The notes below the pieces were generated by a model. It was not told where the DNA came from, did no database searches, and was given only the letters and a program-made list of their open reading frames with translations. DNA of 64,000 nt from Leifsonia sp. ALI-44-B (lineage in GTDB: Bacteria; Actinomycetota; Actinomycetes; Actinomycetales; Microbacteriaceae): the NCBI RefSeq assembly GCF_001984125.1, contig NZ_MTQL01000007.1:372001-436000 (forward strand), given 5' to 3'. Of the stretch, positions 36,048 through 45,699 are shown one piece after another; the first letter of the stretch is position 1, and each line of letters begins with the position of its first letter. Made by a program: the position numbers and the translations under genes.

Positions 36048-36688
36048 CGGACGATCGCCACCTTTCGCTCGATGCGGCCGGCACTCAGGCCGATGATGAG
36101 GGCGAGCAGCATATAGACGAGGCCCGCCGCCGTGAAGATGAGGATGGGTTGCGCCTCGACGAGGTTGAGCTTGTTGGCCGCCGAGGTGAGCTCGACGACG
36201 CCTACGGCCGCGGCGAGGGCCGTGTTCATGGTCAGCGCGATCATGACGTTGCCGATGGGTTGCACGGCGGCGCGCAGCGATTGCGGCAGCACCACCAGGC
36301 TGAGGGTCTGGCCGAGCGTGAAGCCCAGCGCGCGGCTGGCCTCGATCTGCCCGTTGCCCACGGTGTTCACACCGCTGCGGATCGCCTCGGCCACATACGC
36401 AGCCTCATAGAGCGTCAGCACGACGACGGTGGTGGGCGCCAGGGGCATGAGGATGCCGGCATCCGGAAGCGCGAAGACCGCGAGGATGAGCAGCACGAGC
36501 AGCGGCACGTTGACGAAGAACTGCACGTAGGCGAAGGCCGCTCCGCGCAGCACCGGGATGGGGCTGATGCGGGCCGCCGCGATGAGCGTTCCGACGATGA
36601 GCGAGCCGATACCGGCGACCACCGCCATCACGACCGTCGTTCCGAGCGCGGCGAGGAGCGGGCCGGCGCTGTCGACGAAGATATCCAT
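36044..36688 (-). CDS. amino-acid ABC transporter permease (HisQ/GltJ type)
   Basis: 214 residues, five or six helices and the conserved loop EAIRSGVNTVGNGQIEASRA. ATG 36688 follows GAAGGAAG; codons further upstream fall in the intergenic region. First permease of the polar amino-acid importer. Confidence 0.9.
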   Translation of the reverse strand: MDIFVDSAGPLLAALGTTVVMAVVAGIGSLIVGTLIAAARISPIPVLRGAAFAYVQFFVNVPLLVLLILAVFALPDAGILMPLAPTTVVVLTLYEAAYVAEAIRSGVNTVGNGQIEASRALGFTLGQTLSLVVLPQSLRAAVQPIGNVMIALTMNTALAAAVGVVELTSAANKLNLVEAQPILIFTAAGLVYMLLALIIGLSAGRIERKVAIVR

Positions 36689-36753
36689 AACTTCCTTCGG
36701 GCGGTTTCGGGGCGGTTCGGGTGGGGCGGGTGAACGGGCGCGAGCCGCCGGAA

Positions 36754-36785
36754 CCGGTTGTCTCTCAGAAACGCGAGGCAACCGG
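36754..36785 (-). promoter_or_regulatory. stem-loop between amino-acid binding-protein and permease genes
   Basis: CCGGTTGTCTC (36754-36764) pairs with GAGGCAACCGG (36775-36785) apart from one mismatch, loop of ten. It lies right after the binding-protein stop, matching the two sugar operons. Confidence 0.6.
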
Positions 36786-36805
36786 CATCCGGCGTCTAAT
36801 GCGGC

Positions 36806-37762
36806 TTAGGAGCCGGGGACCGAACCGATCTTCGGAGCGTCGGGCGTCTCGGACTCGACGGCCGCGCCGAGCGTGGCGTCCCAGACCTTGGCCCAGGTGC
36901 CGTCTTCCTGGATCTTGACGAGCCACTCGTTGATGAACGTCTTGAAGTCGTCATCGTCGTGCTTCAGGCCGATGCCGTAAGCCTCGGTGGTGAAGGGCTG
37001 GCCGACGACCTTGATCGAGTCATCCGATGCGGCGTTCGAGGCGAGCAACGTGAAGTCCTGCACGTAGGCGTCGCCGCGACCCTGCTTGAGGGCCTGCATG
37101 GCCTGCGGGTCGGTGGCGAAGGAGACGAGCGTGGCGGTGGGCTGCTCTTCGGGAACCGCGGTCACGGCCGGCGTGTTTGCGCCCACGATGACGGTCTTGT
37201 CGGCGAGGTCTTCGATGCCCTTGATGTCGTCGTTGTCGCTCTTGACGGCGACGGCCAGACCGGACTCGAGGTAGGGGCCGGCGAACGAGACCTGCGCGGC
37301 GCGCTCCTCGGTGATCGTGTAGGTGTTGAAGACCACGTCGACGGTGCCGTTCTGCAGCAGCGCCTCACGGGTTTCCGAGGCCGGCGGGATGATCTCGACG
37401 TTGGGCTCGCCCAGGATGTAGATCGCGAGCAGCTTGGCCAGGTCGGCGTCGAAGCCCTCGACGTCGTCGGGGTTCGAGGGGTCCTGCTGCGAGAGCAGCG
37501 GAGCGTCGAGGGCCTCGCCCACGATGAGCTTGCCGCGCTCCTTGATCTTGGCCATGGTCGAGTCGGGCAGGATATCTGCGGCCTCGGCGACGACGGCGTT
37601 CTTGTAGACCTCGTCGAGCGAGGAGGCGGCCGACGAAGCCGTGGGGTCGGCGCCGGGAACGGCGGCGTCTCCGCCCGAGCAGGCCGCGAGGCCGAGCATG
37701 GCGGTGAGGGCGACGGCTGCGACGGGGATGGCCCGGCGAAGGGGTGAACGTGAAACGCGCAA
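36806..37762 (-). CDS. polar amino-acid binding lipoprotein of ABC importer
   Basis: 318 residues. Lipobox LAAC after a signal peptide, then a family 3 solute-binding protein (RGKLIVGEALDAPLLS, VEGFDADLAKLLA, VVFNTYTITEERA). Similar in build to glutamate/glutamine binding proteins such as GluB. Ligand unknown: an amino acid or amino-acid conjugate. Confidence 0.9.
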   Translation of the reverse strand: MRVSRSPLRRAIPVAAVALTAMLGLAACSGGDAAVPGADPTASSAASSLDEVYKNAVVAEAADILPDSTMAKIKERGKLIVGEALDAPLLSQQDPSNPDDVEGFDADLAKLLAIYILGEPNVEIIPPASETREALLQNGTVDVVFNTYTITEERAAQVSFAGPYLESGLAVAVKSDNDDIKGIEDLADKTVIVGANTPAVTAVPEEQPTATLVSFATDPQAMQALKQGRGDAYVQDFTLLASNAASDDSIKVVGQPFTTEAYGIGLKHDDDDFKTFINEWLVKIQEDGTWAKVWDATLGAAVESETPDAPKIGSVPGS

Positions 37763-37815
37763 GGTGGTGCCTTTCTCGGTGGGGTTCTAGGGCTGTGTGA
37801 CTGTAGGGCTGCGGG

Positions 37816-38604
<789 letters not shown>

Positions 38605-38689
38605 AGTGCCGCCTTCTCGTGAAATGCGGCCTTCGGGGGCCGCATCGCCATCCTCGGTCGGATCCCCATCCATGATGACGGGATCAACC

Positions 38690-38729
38690 TAACAACTGAT
38701 TGTTACACGTAGATTTCGATAAACTTTAT
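38690..38729 (+). promoter_or_regulatory. candidate ROK operators in a divergent promoter
   Basis: TAACAACTGATTGTTA (38690-38705) is a palindrome with six-base arms; ATAAACTTTAT (38719-38729) is a second, odd palindrome. They lie between the divergent amino-acid transporter operon and the ROK repressor gene, in the only AT-rich stretch nearby. Confidence 0.6.
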
Positions 38730-38787
38730 GCAATACTGGAGCAACTGCGGAGGCATCCGCCACCCCGACGCGACCGGAAGAGCCCCG

Positions 38788-39990
38788 ATGAGCACGAGCG
38801 AGTTGTTCCGCACACCGCCCCGCCACGCGCCCCAGAACGTCGAGATCCTCGGGCCACTGCGCTCGGGCCGGGCCACGTCGCGCGCGGCCCTCGCCAAGGC
38901 CACGGGCCTCTCCCCCTCGACCGTCGCGTCGCGCGTCGAGGACCTCATCGCGCAGGGCCACATCGTCGAGGTCGGGCACGGCGAGTCGCGCGGCGGCCGG
39001 CGCCCCCGCCACCTCGAGATCCGCGGCGACGCCGGTCTCGTCGGCTGCATCGACCTGGGCGTCGACCGTGCCACCTTCGGCCTCATCGATTTCGCCGGAA
39101 ACCTCGTCGGCGAGCGCCACCTCGACCTCGACATCGCGGCCGGCCCGCACGAGGTCCTCTCATTTGCCGTCGCGCAGCTCGTCGACATGGTCGAGCAGGC
39201 GGATGTTCCGAGCCACACGCGCCTGCGCGGCATCTCGGTCGGGGTGCCCGGGCCCGTGTCGTCGACCACATCCCGCATCGTCGCGCCGTCGCGCATGCCC
39301 GGCTGGAACGGCGTGTCGGTGGCCGAGGTCGTGCAGCGCGACATCCAGCTGCCCGTCGTCGTCAACAACGACGCCAACCTGATGGCCGCGGGCGAACTGC
39401 TCGACGCCGACGAGGCCGCCGCGTTCGCCAATCAGGTGTTCGTGAAGGTGGGCTCGGGAATCGGCTGCGGCATCGTGTCGGGCGGCGAGCTCTACACGGG
39501 CAGCAACGGCTGGGCGGGCGACATCAGCCACGTCTCGGTACCCGGGGCCGCGGCGGTTCCCTGCTCGTGCGGGCGCACCGGATGCCTCGACGCCCTAGCC
39601 TCGGGCAACGCCCTGGTGCGCGAGATGCAACTCGCCGGCCACGACGTGCACACCGTCGAGGCGATGATCGCGCTGGCCCGCGACTCCCACCCCCTCGCCA
39701 CACGCCTCTTGCGCAACGCGGGCGTCATGACGGGCGGCGTACTCGCCACCATCGTCAACTTCTTCAACCCCGACCGCCTCGTGCTGGGCGGCGTGCTCGC
39801 CGATTCGGCCGTCTTCGTCGCGGGCGTGCGCTCCACCCTCTACGCCGACTGCCTACCCATGGCCACCGAGCAGCTCACCGTCGAGGTCACGCGCCACCAG
39901 GGCACGGGCGGCCTGCGCGGCGCGGCCCGCATGTTCCTCGACCGCGTCTTCTCCACCGAGGGCCTCCCCCCGCTCACGCCGGCGCCCTGA
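38788..39990 (+). CDS. ROK-family transcriptional repressor
   Basis: 400 residues. N-terminal winged HTH (SRAALAKATGLSPSTVASRV, DLIAQGHIVEVG) followed by the ROK domain (VKVGSGIGCG and zinc motif CSCGRTGCLD). ATG 38788 follows GGAAGAG. Divergent from the amino-acid importer/asparaginase/CutC-ROK/nagB operon, which it probably represses in response to an amino sugar. Binding would be at the palindromes in the shared promoter. Confidence 0.9.
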   Translation: MSTSELFRTPPRHAPQNVEILGPLRSGRATSRAALAKATGLSPSTVASRVEDLIAQGHIVEVGHGESRGGRRPRHLEIRGDAGLVGCIDLGVDRATFGLIDFAGNLVGERHLDLDIAAGPHEVLSFAVAQLVDMVEQADVPSHTRLRGISVGVPGPVSSTTSRIVAPSRMPGWNGVSVAEVVQRDIQLPVVVNNDANLMAAGELLDADEAAAFANQVFVKVGSGIGCGIVSGGELYTGSNGWAGDISHVSVPGAAAVPCSCGRTGCLDALASGNALVREMQLAGHDVHTVEAMIALARDSHPLATRLLRNAGVMTGGVLATIVNFFNPDRLVLGGVLADSAVFVAGVRSTLYADCLPMATEQLTVEVTRHQGTGGLRGAARMFLDRVFSTEGLPPLTPAP

Positions 39991-40092
39991 CGCACTCCGC
40001 CGCCGTGCACAGCGCTATAGCTCTAGGCGTCTCACAGACCGATCATTAGGCTGGGCGCACGGACCGGCCGGGGTCGGCGGATGGGGGAAATC

Positions 40093-40326
40093 ATGGATGC
40101 CCCAATCGCGATCATTCTCGGCGTAGTCTTCGTCGGCGCTTACGTGGCGGTCATCGTCTACGCCATCACTCAGATCCGACGCGAACCGACACTGAACAGC
40201 TCGGAACGCGCCCTATGGATCCTGGCGGTCATCTTCTTCCCGCTCATGGCCGGTTTCGTCTGGCTGTTCATGGGGCCGCATCCGCTCGGTCTGCGTATCG
40301 ACCAAACGCGAGCTCCGCGCAGCTAG
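40093..40326 (+). CDS. small membrane protein, PLDc_N-like
   Basis: 77 residues with two membrane helices: one at about 5-25 and one in LWILAVIFFPLMAGFVWLFM. The second helix with its FP and GP residues resembles the PF13396 module found at the N terminus of cardiolipin synthases and in small stand-alone proteins. Start at 40093 has GGGGGAA upstream; ATG 40081 in frame is possible. Function unknown. Confidence 0.6.
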   Translation: MDAPIAIILGVVFVGAYVAVIVYAITQIRREPTLNSSERALWILAVIFFPLMAGFVWLFMGPHPLGLRIDQTRAPRS

Positions 40327-40353
40327 CGCGCCCGACGGCCCCTCCGCCGCTAG

Positions 40354-40381
40354 CCTTCAGCCTTCAGCCTTCACCCTTCAG
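40354..40381 (+). repeat. 7-base tandem repeat, four units
   Basis: CCTTCAG, CCTTCAG, CCTTCAC, CCTTCAG lie head to tail in the gap between two convergent membrane-protein genes. No coding role. Confidence 0.7.
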
Positions 40382-40394
40382 GCCGCATCAAGCT

Positions 40395-41081
40395 TCAGGC
40401 CGCGACGACCCAGCCGGTGACGCAGGCCGCGGCGACGATTCCGAGCGGGAGGACGGCGAAAGCGAGCCATCCCGACATGACGAGGAATCTTCTCTTCGCG
40501 GCCTCGATGATCGCGCAACTGAGGATGGCACAGGCCACGAGGATGACGGGAACGAGCAGAGTGATGCGTGCCAGGACCGGCGGGGCCTCCCAGAAGGTGG
40601 CCAGGGCCGAGACGAGGTAGGCGCCGAGCAGGCTGGCGAGGATTGCGAGCAACGTGAAGTTGAGCGGAGCTTCGCTCGACGTGTCGGGTTCGACGGGCGG
40701 GGTTACCTTCGTGCGGCGCGGGCGGTTCCGGTACGTCTCCGCTGCCGTTTCGATCTCGGCGATCGCGTCGTCGGAGACCTGATCCGGGGTCACCCTGAGG
40801 AACTCTCGGATGCCTGATGACGGCACGCGTCGGGCTGCAATGAGCCGCGCAAGGCGGTCTCGCTCGAGTTCGGTCGTCCAGCCCTCGATGGAGATACCCC
40901 AGCGACCGGCGTGGTCGGGATTGCCGAGCTCGCGGTAACGCTCCGCCAGCCGCCCTCGAACGTCGAGTTGCGAGGGGTCGCCGTCGATGAGGGCTCTGAG
41001 CTGCTGCAGGGCCCGCTGATGGCGGCCTTCCGCCCACAACTCATCGGCCCTGTCGAGGAGCGCTGGATTATTCACGTGCAT
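40395..41081 (-). CDS. membrane protein with TPR-like N terminus (DUF6584-like)
   Basis: About 228 residues. Residues 1-60 (DRADELWAEGRHQRALQQLR, RYRELGNPDHAGRWG) form helical repeats like the actinobacterial DUF6584 group; about 140-228 form three membrane helices. Start at ATG 41081 or GTG 41093. Family match is from memory of the repeat pattern, so tentative. Function unknown. Confidence 0.6.
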   Translation of the reverse strand: MHVNNPALLDRADELWAEGRHQRALQQLRALIDGDPSQLDVRGRLAERYRELGNPDHAGRWGISIEGWTTELERDRLARLIAARRVPSSGIREFLRVTPDQVSDDAIAEIETAAETYRNRPRRTKVTPPVEPDTSSEAPLNFTLLAILASLLGAYLVSALATFWEAPPVLARITLLVPVILVACAILSCAIIEAAKRRFLVMSGWLAFAVLPLGIVAAACVTGWVVAA

Positions 41082-41166
41082 AGTCTGGCGCACGTCGGCC
41101 CTATGAGTCCCAGCGCCGGGCCCGCCGAATGGCTAGCCCGACGACGCGACCCGGGATTCGAAGAGC

Positions 41167-41334
41167 TTAGAGAGCTTTCTTCGCCTTGTTGGCGCCGCGA
41201 CGGACGAAGCCGAAGACGATCGTGCCGACGACGAGGATGATGCCGATGATGCCGAGCCAGAACAGGCCCTCGATGGCGAAGCCGACGACGGCGAGAATCG
41301 CCCAGACAATGAGGAGAACAACAATGACGGTCAC
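41167..41334 (-). CDS. small two-helix membrane protein
   Basis: 55 residues, from GTG 41334 with AAAGGT upstream. Two hydrophobic helices (TVIVVLLIVWAILAVVGFAI and LFWLGIIGIILVVGTIVFGF) and a basic tail RRGANKAKKAL. Small proteins of this build are common in Actinobacteria. The clean hydropathy, the binding site and the basic end support a real gene. Function unknown. Confidence 0.7.
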   Translation of the reverse strand: MTVIVVLLIVWAILAVVGFAIEGLFWLGIIGIILVVGTIVFGFVRRGANKAKKAL

Positions 41335-41482
41335 AGTGGACCTTTCTATAGGGACCCGAACGAACGCAGGTCCTCTGTTGAGGTTACCTCGCGCATCCGC
41401 TCAATGACTCGTCGCCCTGATTATTCAAAGCAAGTATGGGATGCGCGTATGCGCCCTTCCCCCGACGTTCACGCTCGCGGCC

Positions 41483-42334
41483 TCACCTCTCGGCGTGCTC
41501 GAGCAGCTGTGACAGGTGGAACCGCCATCCCTCCGCGTGTTCTTCGCGCAGATGGTTCCCGTCGGGAACGCCGAGGAAACCCGTCTCCGATACCGAGACG
41601 CGGGTGCCCGTCGCCGTCAACTCGAGCACGAAGGCCACCTGGAGCGGGGAGGGCCACTCGGTTTCGGACCACACGAATGTGAGTGCCCGGCCATCCGTAA
41701 CCTCGATGACCTGCCCCACGGCTTCGCGCTCGGCCCCCTCTTCGATCCACACCTCGCGCAGCGGCGAGCCGACGATGGTATCGAACTGCATGTCGGGCCA
41801 CCAGGCGCTGCGCTCTTCGGTGAGCGCCCGCCAGACCGCGTCCGCCGTCACGGCCGTATCGACTGACACGACCAGACCGTCTCGGTTTTCGGCCGCCGCG
41901 GCTTGTCGCAGAACCTCGTGCTCCAGGCGCTTGAGGTCGGCGGCGACCAGGTCGATATCGCGCGCGAACTCGTCGTCGGTGAGCTCGATTTGGCGCACCG
42001 TGAAGACGATCTCGGCACCGTTCGGATGCGCGAGCACGCGCACGGGATTCGTGACGACGGTCCCGGATGGCAGGGTCACATCGTGGTCGAGGACTCCCAG
42101 GTCGTTCCGCTCGACGAATCGAACGGTCACCCGACCCATGGGCGACTCGACGACGAGGACATCGCCCTCGCGAACCACGTCAGACTTCGCGAGACCCGCC
42201 GCCCACCGCGGAAGGTTGTCGACATTCGACGCATACTCATACACGGCGTCCGGCGAAGCCGAGATGACCCGACTGACGTGATGGCTTCTCATACTCTCGG
42301 TCACTGATCCTCGCCTTTCGGGTTCTTCGGTCAC
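41483..42334 (-). CDS. protein with two START-like (SRPBCC/AHSA1) domains
   Basis: 283 residues. About 15-125 (SRVISASPDAVYEYASNVDN, then LPRWAAG) is a polyketide-cyclase-like fold; about 150-283 (VTADAVWRALTEERSAWWPD) is AHSA1-like. Such folds bind hydrophobic ligands. Start ATG 42334 overlaps the stop of the upstream gene by four bases, so co-translated. Function unknown. Confidence 0.75.
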   Translation of the reverse strand: MTEEPERRGSVTESMRSHHVSRVISASPDAVYEYASNVDNLPRWAAGLAKSDVVREGDVLVVESPMGRVTVRFVERNDLGVLDHDVTLPSGTVVTNPVRVLAHPNGAEIVFTVRQIELTDDEFARDIDLVAADLKRLEHEVLRQAAAAENRDGLVVSVDTAVTADAVWRALTEERSAWWPDMQFDTIVGSPLREVWIEEGAEREAVGQVIEVTDGRALTFVWSETEWPSPLQVAFVLELTATGTRVSVSETGFLGVPDGNHLREEHAEGWRFHLSQLLEHAER

Positions 42335-43050
42335 AAGACGTGCAGCGCGTCGGACTCGTCGCGCTCGCGCCGGCTCAACGCGCGCAGCACCGCGAGGTCA
42401 CCGTGGCGCACACGCGCCGCACCCACGAGAACGTCGACGGCAGCGGCCAGGGCGGCGGGAGGACTCGTGACGGCGGCGCCGATGCTGAGGGACAGGTCAT
42501 CCGTGTGCACGGCGAATTCGACCAGACGGGTGCGCAGGTAGTCGTCGAGCGAGATGATCTCGCCCGGCCGGTGCGCAACGCCCAGGCGACGGCCGGCTGG
42601 TTCCGAAGCGAGGCGCGATCGCAAGCGATCGAGGGTCTCACGGCACTGCGCGACCACAGCCAGAACACCCTTCTCCGCTGATTCCGTTCCACGTCGGATG
42701 ACGCCGCGACTGACGTCTGACTCGCGATCGGCAATGCCCTCGAAGGTTCCAAAATAGGTGGATGCATCGATAACGGCGATGTCGGTGCCCCCGGGCCCGC
42801 CGCCCGCCTCACGACCGCCGTCCGAGTCGGGGCCAGAGCCGACGCCGGAGTCAACCTCGAGGTCGAGGAGGAACTCGACCTGCGTCAGACTGCGCCCGAG
42901 ATGAGCCGCCAAAACTCCCACGGTCATGCCGGGCAGCACGGATTCCTCGTGCCACCTGCTCGCAACCCGCTCATCGCCGATGAGGTCGACGGCGCTGGCC
43001 GCGGCCTCGAGGTAGGTCACGCGAGGGATGCTTAAGGCGCTGTCAGTCAT
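42331..43050 (-). CDS. mycothiol-dependent maleylpyruvate isomerase-like (DinB superfamily) protein
   Basis: 239 residues. MTVGVLAAHLGRSLTQVEFLL gives the metal-binding His helix of the MDMPI/DinB_2 fold, and RLVEFAVHTDDLSLSIG is the typical second His/Asp segment. Such proteins are metal-dependent thiol (mycothiol) transferases or isomerases. A Gly-rich insertion (about 75-95) is unusual. ATG 43050 chosen because the frame upstream overlaps the divergent membrane gene. Substrate unknown. Confidence 0.7.
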   Translation of the reverse strand: MTDSALSIPRVTYLEAAASAVDLIGDERVASRWHEESVLPGMTVGVLAAHLGRSLTQVEFLLDLEVDSGVGSGPDSDGGREAGGGPGGTDIAVIDASTYFGTFEGIADRESDVSRGVIRRGTESAEKGVLAVVAQCRETLDRLRSRLASEPAGRRLGVAHRPGEIISLDDYLRTRLVEFAVHTDDLSLSIGAAVTSPPAALAAAVDVLVGAARVRHGDLAVLRALSRRERDESDALHVL

Positions 43051-43129
43051 GGGCCCCAGTGTGGCAGCCGCCGACGCCCGCGAACAGGCCCAAGCTTGAG
43101 GATTCTTATCGACCGAATAGGCTGGTGCG

Positions 43130-43594
43130 ATGGATCCAGCAGCAGTGAATTCCTGGGGATGGTTCGCTTTAGCCTTGGTCAACGCGGGCCTGGCGGAACA
43201 GAAGAACCGATCGCGCCTCAATTGGTTCCTCGTCTCGATCTTCCTCGGACCGATCGCCACCCTGCTCATCGTCGTCTGGAAACCGGCTCCCGTGCGGCCG
43301 GACGACGAGGCCCCTCAGCCCATCAGCCTGTCGACCGGTGTCCTGGCCCTCGGCGTGACTTTGGCCGCCGCCGCGATCATCGTGGTGGCCCTGCTGGCGT
43401 CGAGCGAGTGGAGCACCGTCGCTTGGATCGTTGCCGCGGCCCTGATGGCCGGTGCCCTCTCGTGTCTCGTCACCTTCATCGTGCGCCGCCCGACCGACCG
43501 GGCGCGTTCCCTCGCCGCGACGCGCGCGAGCACTCCAGAAGAGGCGGCGCGGCCGCATGACGTCGAGGTTCGCCATGACCGCGCCTCATCCTGA
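43130..43594 (+). CDS. membrane protein of unknown function
   Basis: 154 residues. Motif KNRSRLNWFLVSIFLGPIAT near the N terminus is common in small bacterial membrane proteins; about four hydrophobic segments and a charged tail follow. TAGGCT lies seven bases before the ATG, so the message may be leaderless. No function assigned. Confidence 0.6.
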   Translation: MDPAAVNSWGWFALALVNAGLAEQKNRSRLNWFLVSIFLGPIATLLIVVWKPAPVRPDDEAPQPISLSTGVLALGVTLAAAAIIVVALLASSEWSTVAWIVAAALMAGALSCLVTFIVRRPTDRARSLAATRASTPEEAARPHDVEVRHDRASS

Positions 43595-43640
43595 CCGCGC
43601 CCCGTCCTGACGGCGCCTCGCCCCTACTGAGCCGAGACGC

Positions 43641-44513
43641 TCAGCCGCCCGGCTGCAGGCGCTGGAGCTTGTCGGGATTGCGCATGACGTAGATCTCCTC
43701 GATGGCCGCGCCCGCGATGGCGAACTGGAAGGATGCGTCAACCGTTCCGGAGTTGAGCGACAGTACGCTCAAACCCCCGTTGAGTTCGTCGCCCCTGATA
43801 GTGCCCGCCGGGCCGACCTTGGCCTGCAGGCCGAAGAGGAAGCGCACGATGGCTTCGGCGCCGGTGACCGGGCGGCGCGCCGCCGAAACCTTGCCGCCGC
43901 CGTCGACGGTGAGCACGGCATCCGGAGCCAGGGTCGAGATCAAGCCCGTGATGTCCCCCGCCTCGACCGCCGCGATGAAACGCGCGACGACCCGGTCGTG
44001 CTGCTCCGTCGTGACCGCGAACCGCTGCCGCCGGGTCTGCACGCGGTCGCGCGCGCGGTGGATCATCTGCCGCGCGCCATCGACCTCCATGTCGAGGATG
44101 TGTGCAACCTCGACATAGGAGAAGGCGAAGATTTCTCGAAGGACGAAACCCGCGCGTTCGCGATCCCCCAGCGCGTGCAGGATAACGAGGAACGCAGCCG
44201 ACACAGCCTCATGTCGCGCGAACTGCTCCTCCGGACCCGGAACTCCACCATCGGCGGGCAGCGGTTCGGGCAGCCACGGCCCGACGTAGTCCACGCGGCG
44301 ACGCTCCGCCGAACGTAGAACGTCGAGGCACAGGTTCGTGGTCACGCGGGCGAGGTAGGCGCGCGCATGCTCGACGTCGTGGTCGACGGCCAGCCAGCGC
44401 TCGTAGACGTCTTGGACGACATCCTCGGCGTCGGCGACCGACCCGAGCAGGTCGTAGGCGAGCGTGAAGATCAGCCCCCGATGGCGCAGAAACGTGTCGG
44501 AGGCGTCGGTCAC
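43641..44513 (-). CDS. ECF41-type RNA polymerase sigma factor with SnoaL-like tail
   Basis: 290 residues. Sigma-2 region (EDVVQDVYERW), linker with WLPEP, sigma-4 (ALGDRERAGFVLREIF, HRARDRV), then a SnoaL-like C-terminal domain with DGGGK and the final NPDKL. These three short motifs mark group ECF41, whose tail modulates activity instead of a separate anti-sigma. The start overlaps the stop of the oxidoreductase by four bases, the usual ECF41 gene pairing. Confidence 0.93.
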   Translation of the reverse strand: MTDASDTFLRHRGLIFTLAYDLLGSVADAEDVVQDVYERWLAVDHDVEHARAYLARVTTNLCLDVLRSAERRRVDYVGPWLPEPLPADGGVPGPEEQFARHEAVSAAFLVILHALGDRERAGFVLREIFAFSYVEVAHILDMEVDGARQMIHRARDRVQTRRQRFAVTTEQHDRVVARFIAAVEAGDITGLISTLAPDAVLTVDGGGKVSAARRPVTGAEAIVRFLFGLQAKVGPAGTIRGDELNGGLSVLSLNSGTVDASFQFAIAGAAIEEIYVMRNPDKLQRLQPGG

Positions 44514-45634
44514 TCGTTCACCCTAGCGGCGGGCCCGGCCGGCCAGCGATACGTGCCGGGGCGGCGGGCCTCCTGACGCATCCACCGCACCGTTTGCCGG
44601 CAGATGAGCTCCTTGAAGACGGCGGCCGGTCGGCCTCGCAGCCGAATCCGGCGCGGGGTGTCGTCGGGGTGCACGGCCTGGATCAGGCCACGTGTGCGGC
44701 CGAGGCTCACGCACTGGGCAACGAAGCCGGCACTGTGGGCGGCGGGCGCAGCACCGTCGATCAGGGCGCCGACGACATCCGCGACGTGCGCCCCCTGCGG
44801 AAGGGCGCTGGCACACCCCATTCTGAGGTGCGTGTTCTGCGCGCCGCCGATGTGGCACCCGTCCCCTGCGCCGACGATGTTCGGATGCTCGCGAACCCGC
44901 AGATCGGCCCCCACCTCGAGCTGCCCCCGATCGTTGACCGGCAGGCCGCTCTCGGCAGCCAGTGACGCGCCGACGAACCCGTCCGTGTGCAGCACGAGGG
45001 CAGGCGCCGGCACCGCGCCATCCCCGCGGTGGATGCGAACACCGAGGCGAGTCAGCGCCCGTTCAGCCTCCTTGCCACCCGCCGCGCCCAGAGACCGGCC
45101 GACGGGCCCCCGCGACACCAGATGCACGTGGATGTCGGGGCGCGCCGCCCGCAGCTCCGACGCGAGTTCGATGCCGGTGTGTCCGGCTCCGCGCACCACG
45201 ACCGCCGAACCCGGTGCCGCGTTCCGCACGGCTTGCCGGGCCCGCGCGGCATCTTCGTCGGTCGACACCGAGAGGTGAGGCATCCCCGGCTCGTCGTCTG
45301 AGTCGGAAGGCATCGGACGCGCCGTCGATCCCGCCGCGTAGACGAGATAGTCGTAGGCCAACGCGTCGCGATCGGCGAAGAGCAAGCGCGACATCCCCGC
45401 ATCGATCGACGCGACGCGCGCGGTCACGCGGCGAACCGACGCGTGCAGCACCTCGTCGAATGACAGGCGACAAGATTCGCGCACACCGCTCGCAACCTCG
45501 TGCAACCGGATGCGTTCGACGAAGTAATCTCGCTCGTTGACGAGCACGACCGTCGCGTCACCCCGCCCTGCTAGCCTGTTCGCCGCCATCACGCCGGCAT
45601 ACCCGCCGCCGACGACCACCACTTGATTACCCAT
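44510..45634 (-). CDS. NAD(P)/FAD oxidoreductase, ECF41 partner
   Basis: 374 residues. FAD-binding VVVVGGGYAGVMAANRL at the N terminus, a second nucleotide loop RGAGHTGIELASEL near 150, and VGAGDGCHIGG near 260, as in type II NADH dehydrogenase-like flavoproteins. Start has GAAGGAGCGC. Oxidoreductases of this kind are among the standard COE targets of ECF41 factors; promoter elements upstream fit that. Physiological substrate unknown. Confidence 0.9.
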   Translation of the reverse strand: MGNQVVVVGGGYAGVMAANRLAGRGDATVVLVNERDYFVERIRLHEVASGVRESCRLSFDEVLHASVRRVTARVASIDAGMSRLLFADRDALAYDYLVYAAGSTARPMPSDSDDEPGMPHLSVSTDEDAARARQAVRNAAPGSAVVVRGAGHTGIELASELRAARPDIHVHLVSRGPVGRSLGAAGGKEAERALTRLGVRIHRGDGAVPAPALVLHTDGFVGASLAAESGLPVNDRGQLEVGADLRVREHPNIVGAGDGCHIGGAQNTHLRMGCASALPQGAHVADVVGALIDGAAPAAHSAGFVAQCVSLGRTRGLIQAVHPDDTPRRIRLRGRPAAVFKELICRQTVRWMRQEARRPGTYRWPAGPAARVNE

Positions 45635-45660
45635 TGCGCTCCTTCATCGTGTGACACTCT

Positions 45661-45687
45661 GACGAACGAGCGCCCCGAAACGTGACA
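45661..45687 (-). promoter_or_regulatory. candidate ECF41 promoter
   Basis: Reading leftward, TGTCAC (45687-45682), 17 bases, then CGTC (45664-45661). This matches the reported ECF41 target pattern (TGTCACA, about 16, CGTC) and lies about 27 bases before the oxidoreductase start, supporting autoregulation of the two-gene operon. Confidence 0.75.
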
Positions 45688-45699
45688 GCGGCGGGGAAA

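Noticed and set aside
41133-41407. Two alternative short frames on either strand around 41167-41334
   Set aside because: Both have low-complexity composition (Ser-rich or Arg/Thr-rich); the 55-codon frame beginning GTG 41334 gives a clean two-helix protein with a binding site.
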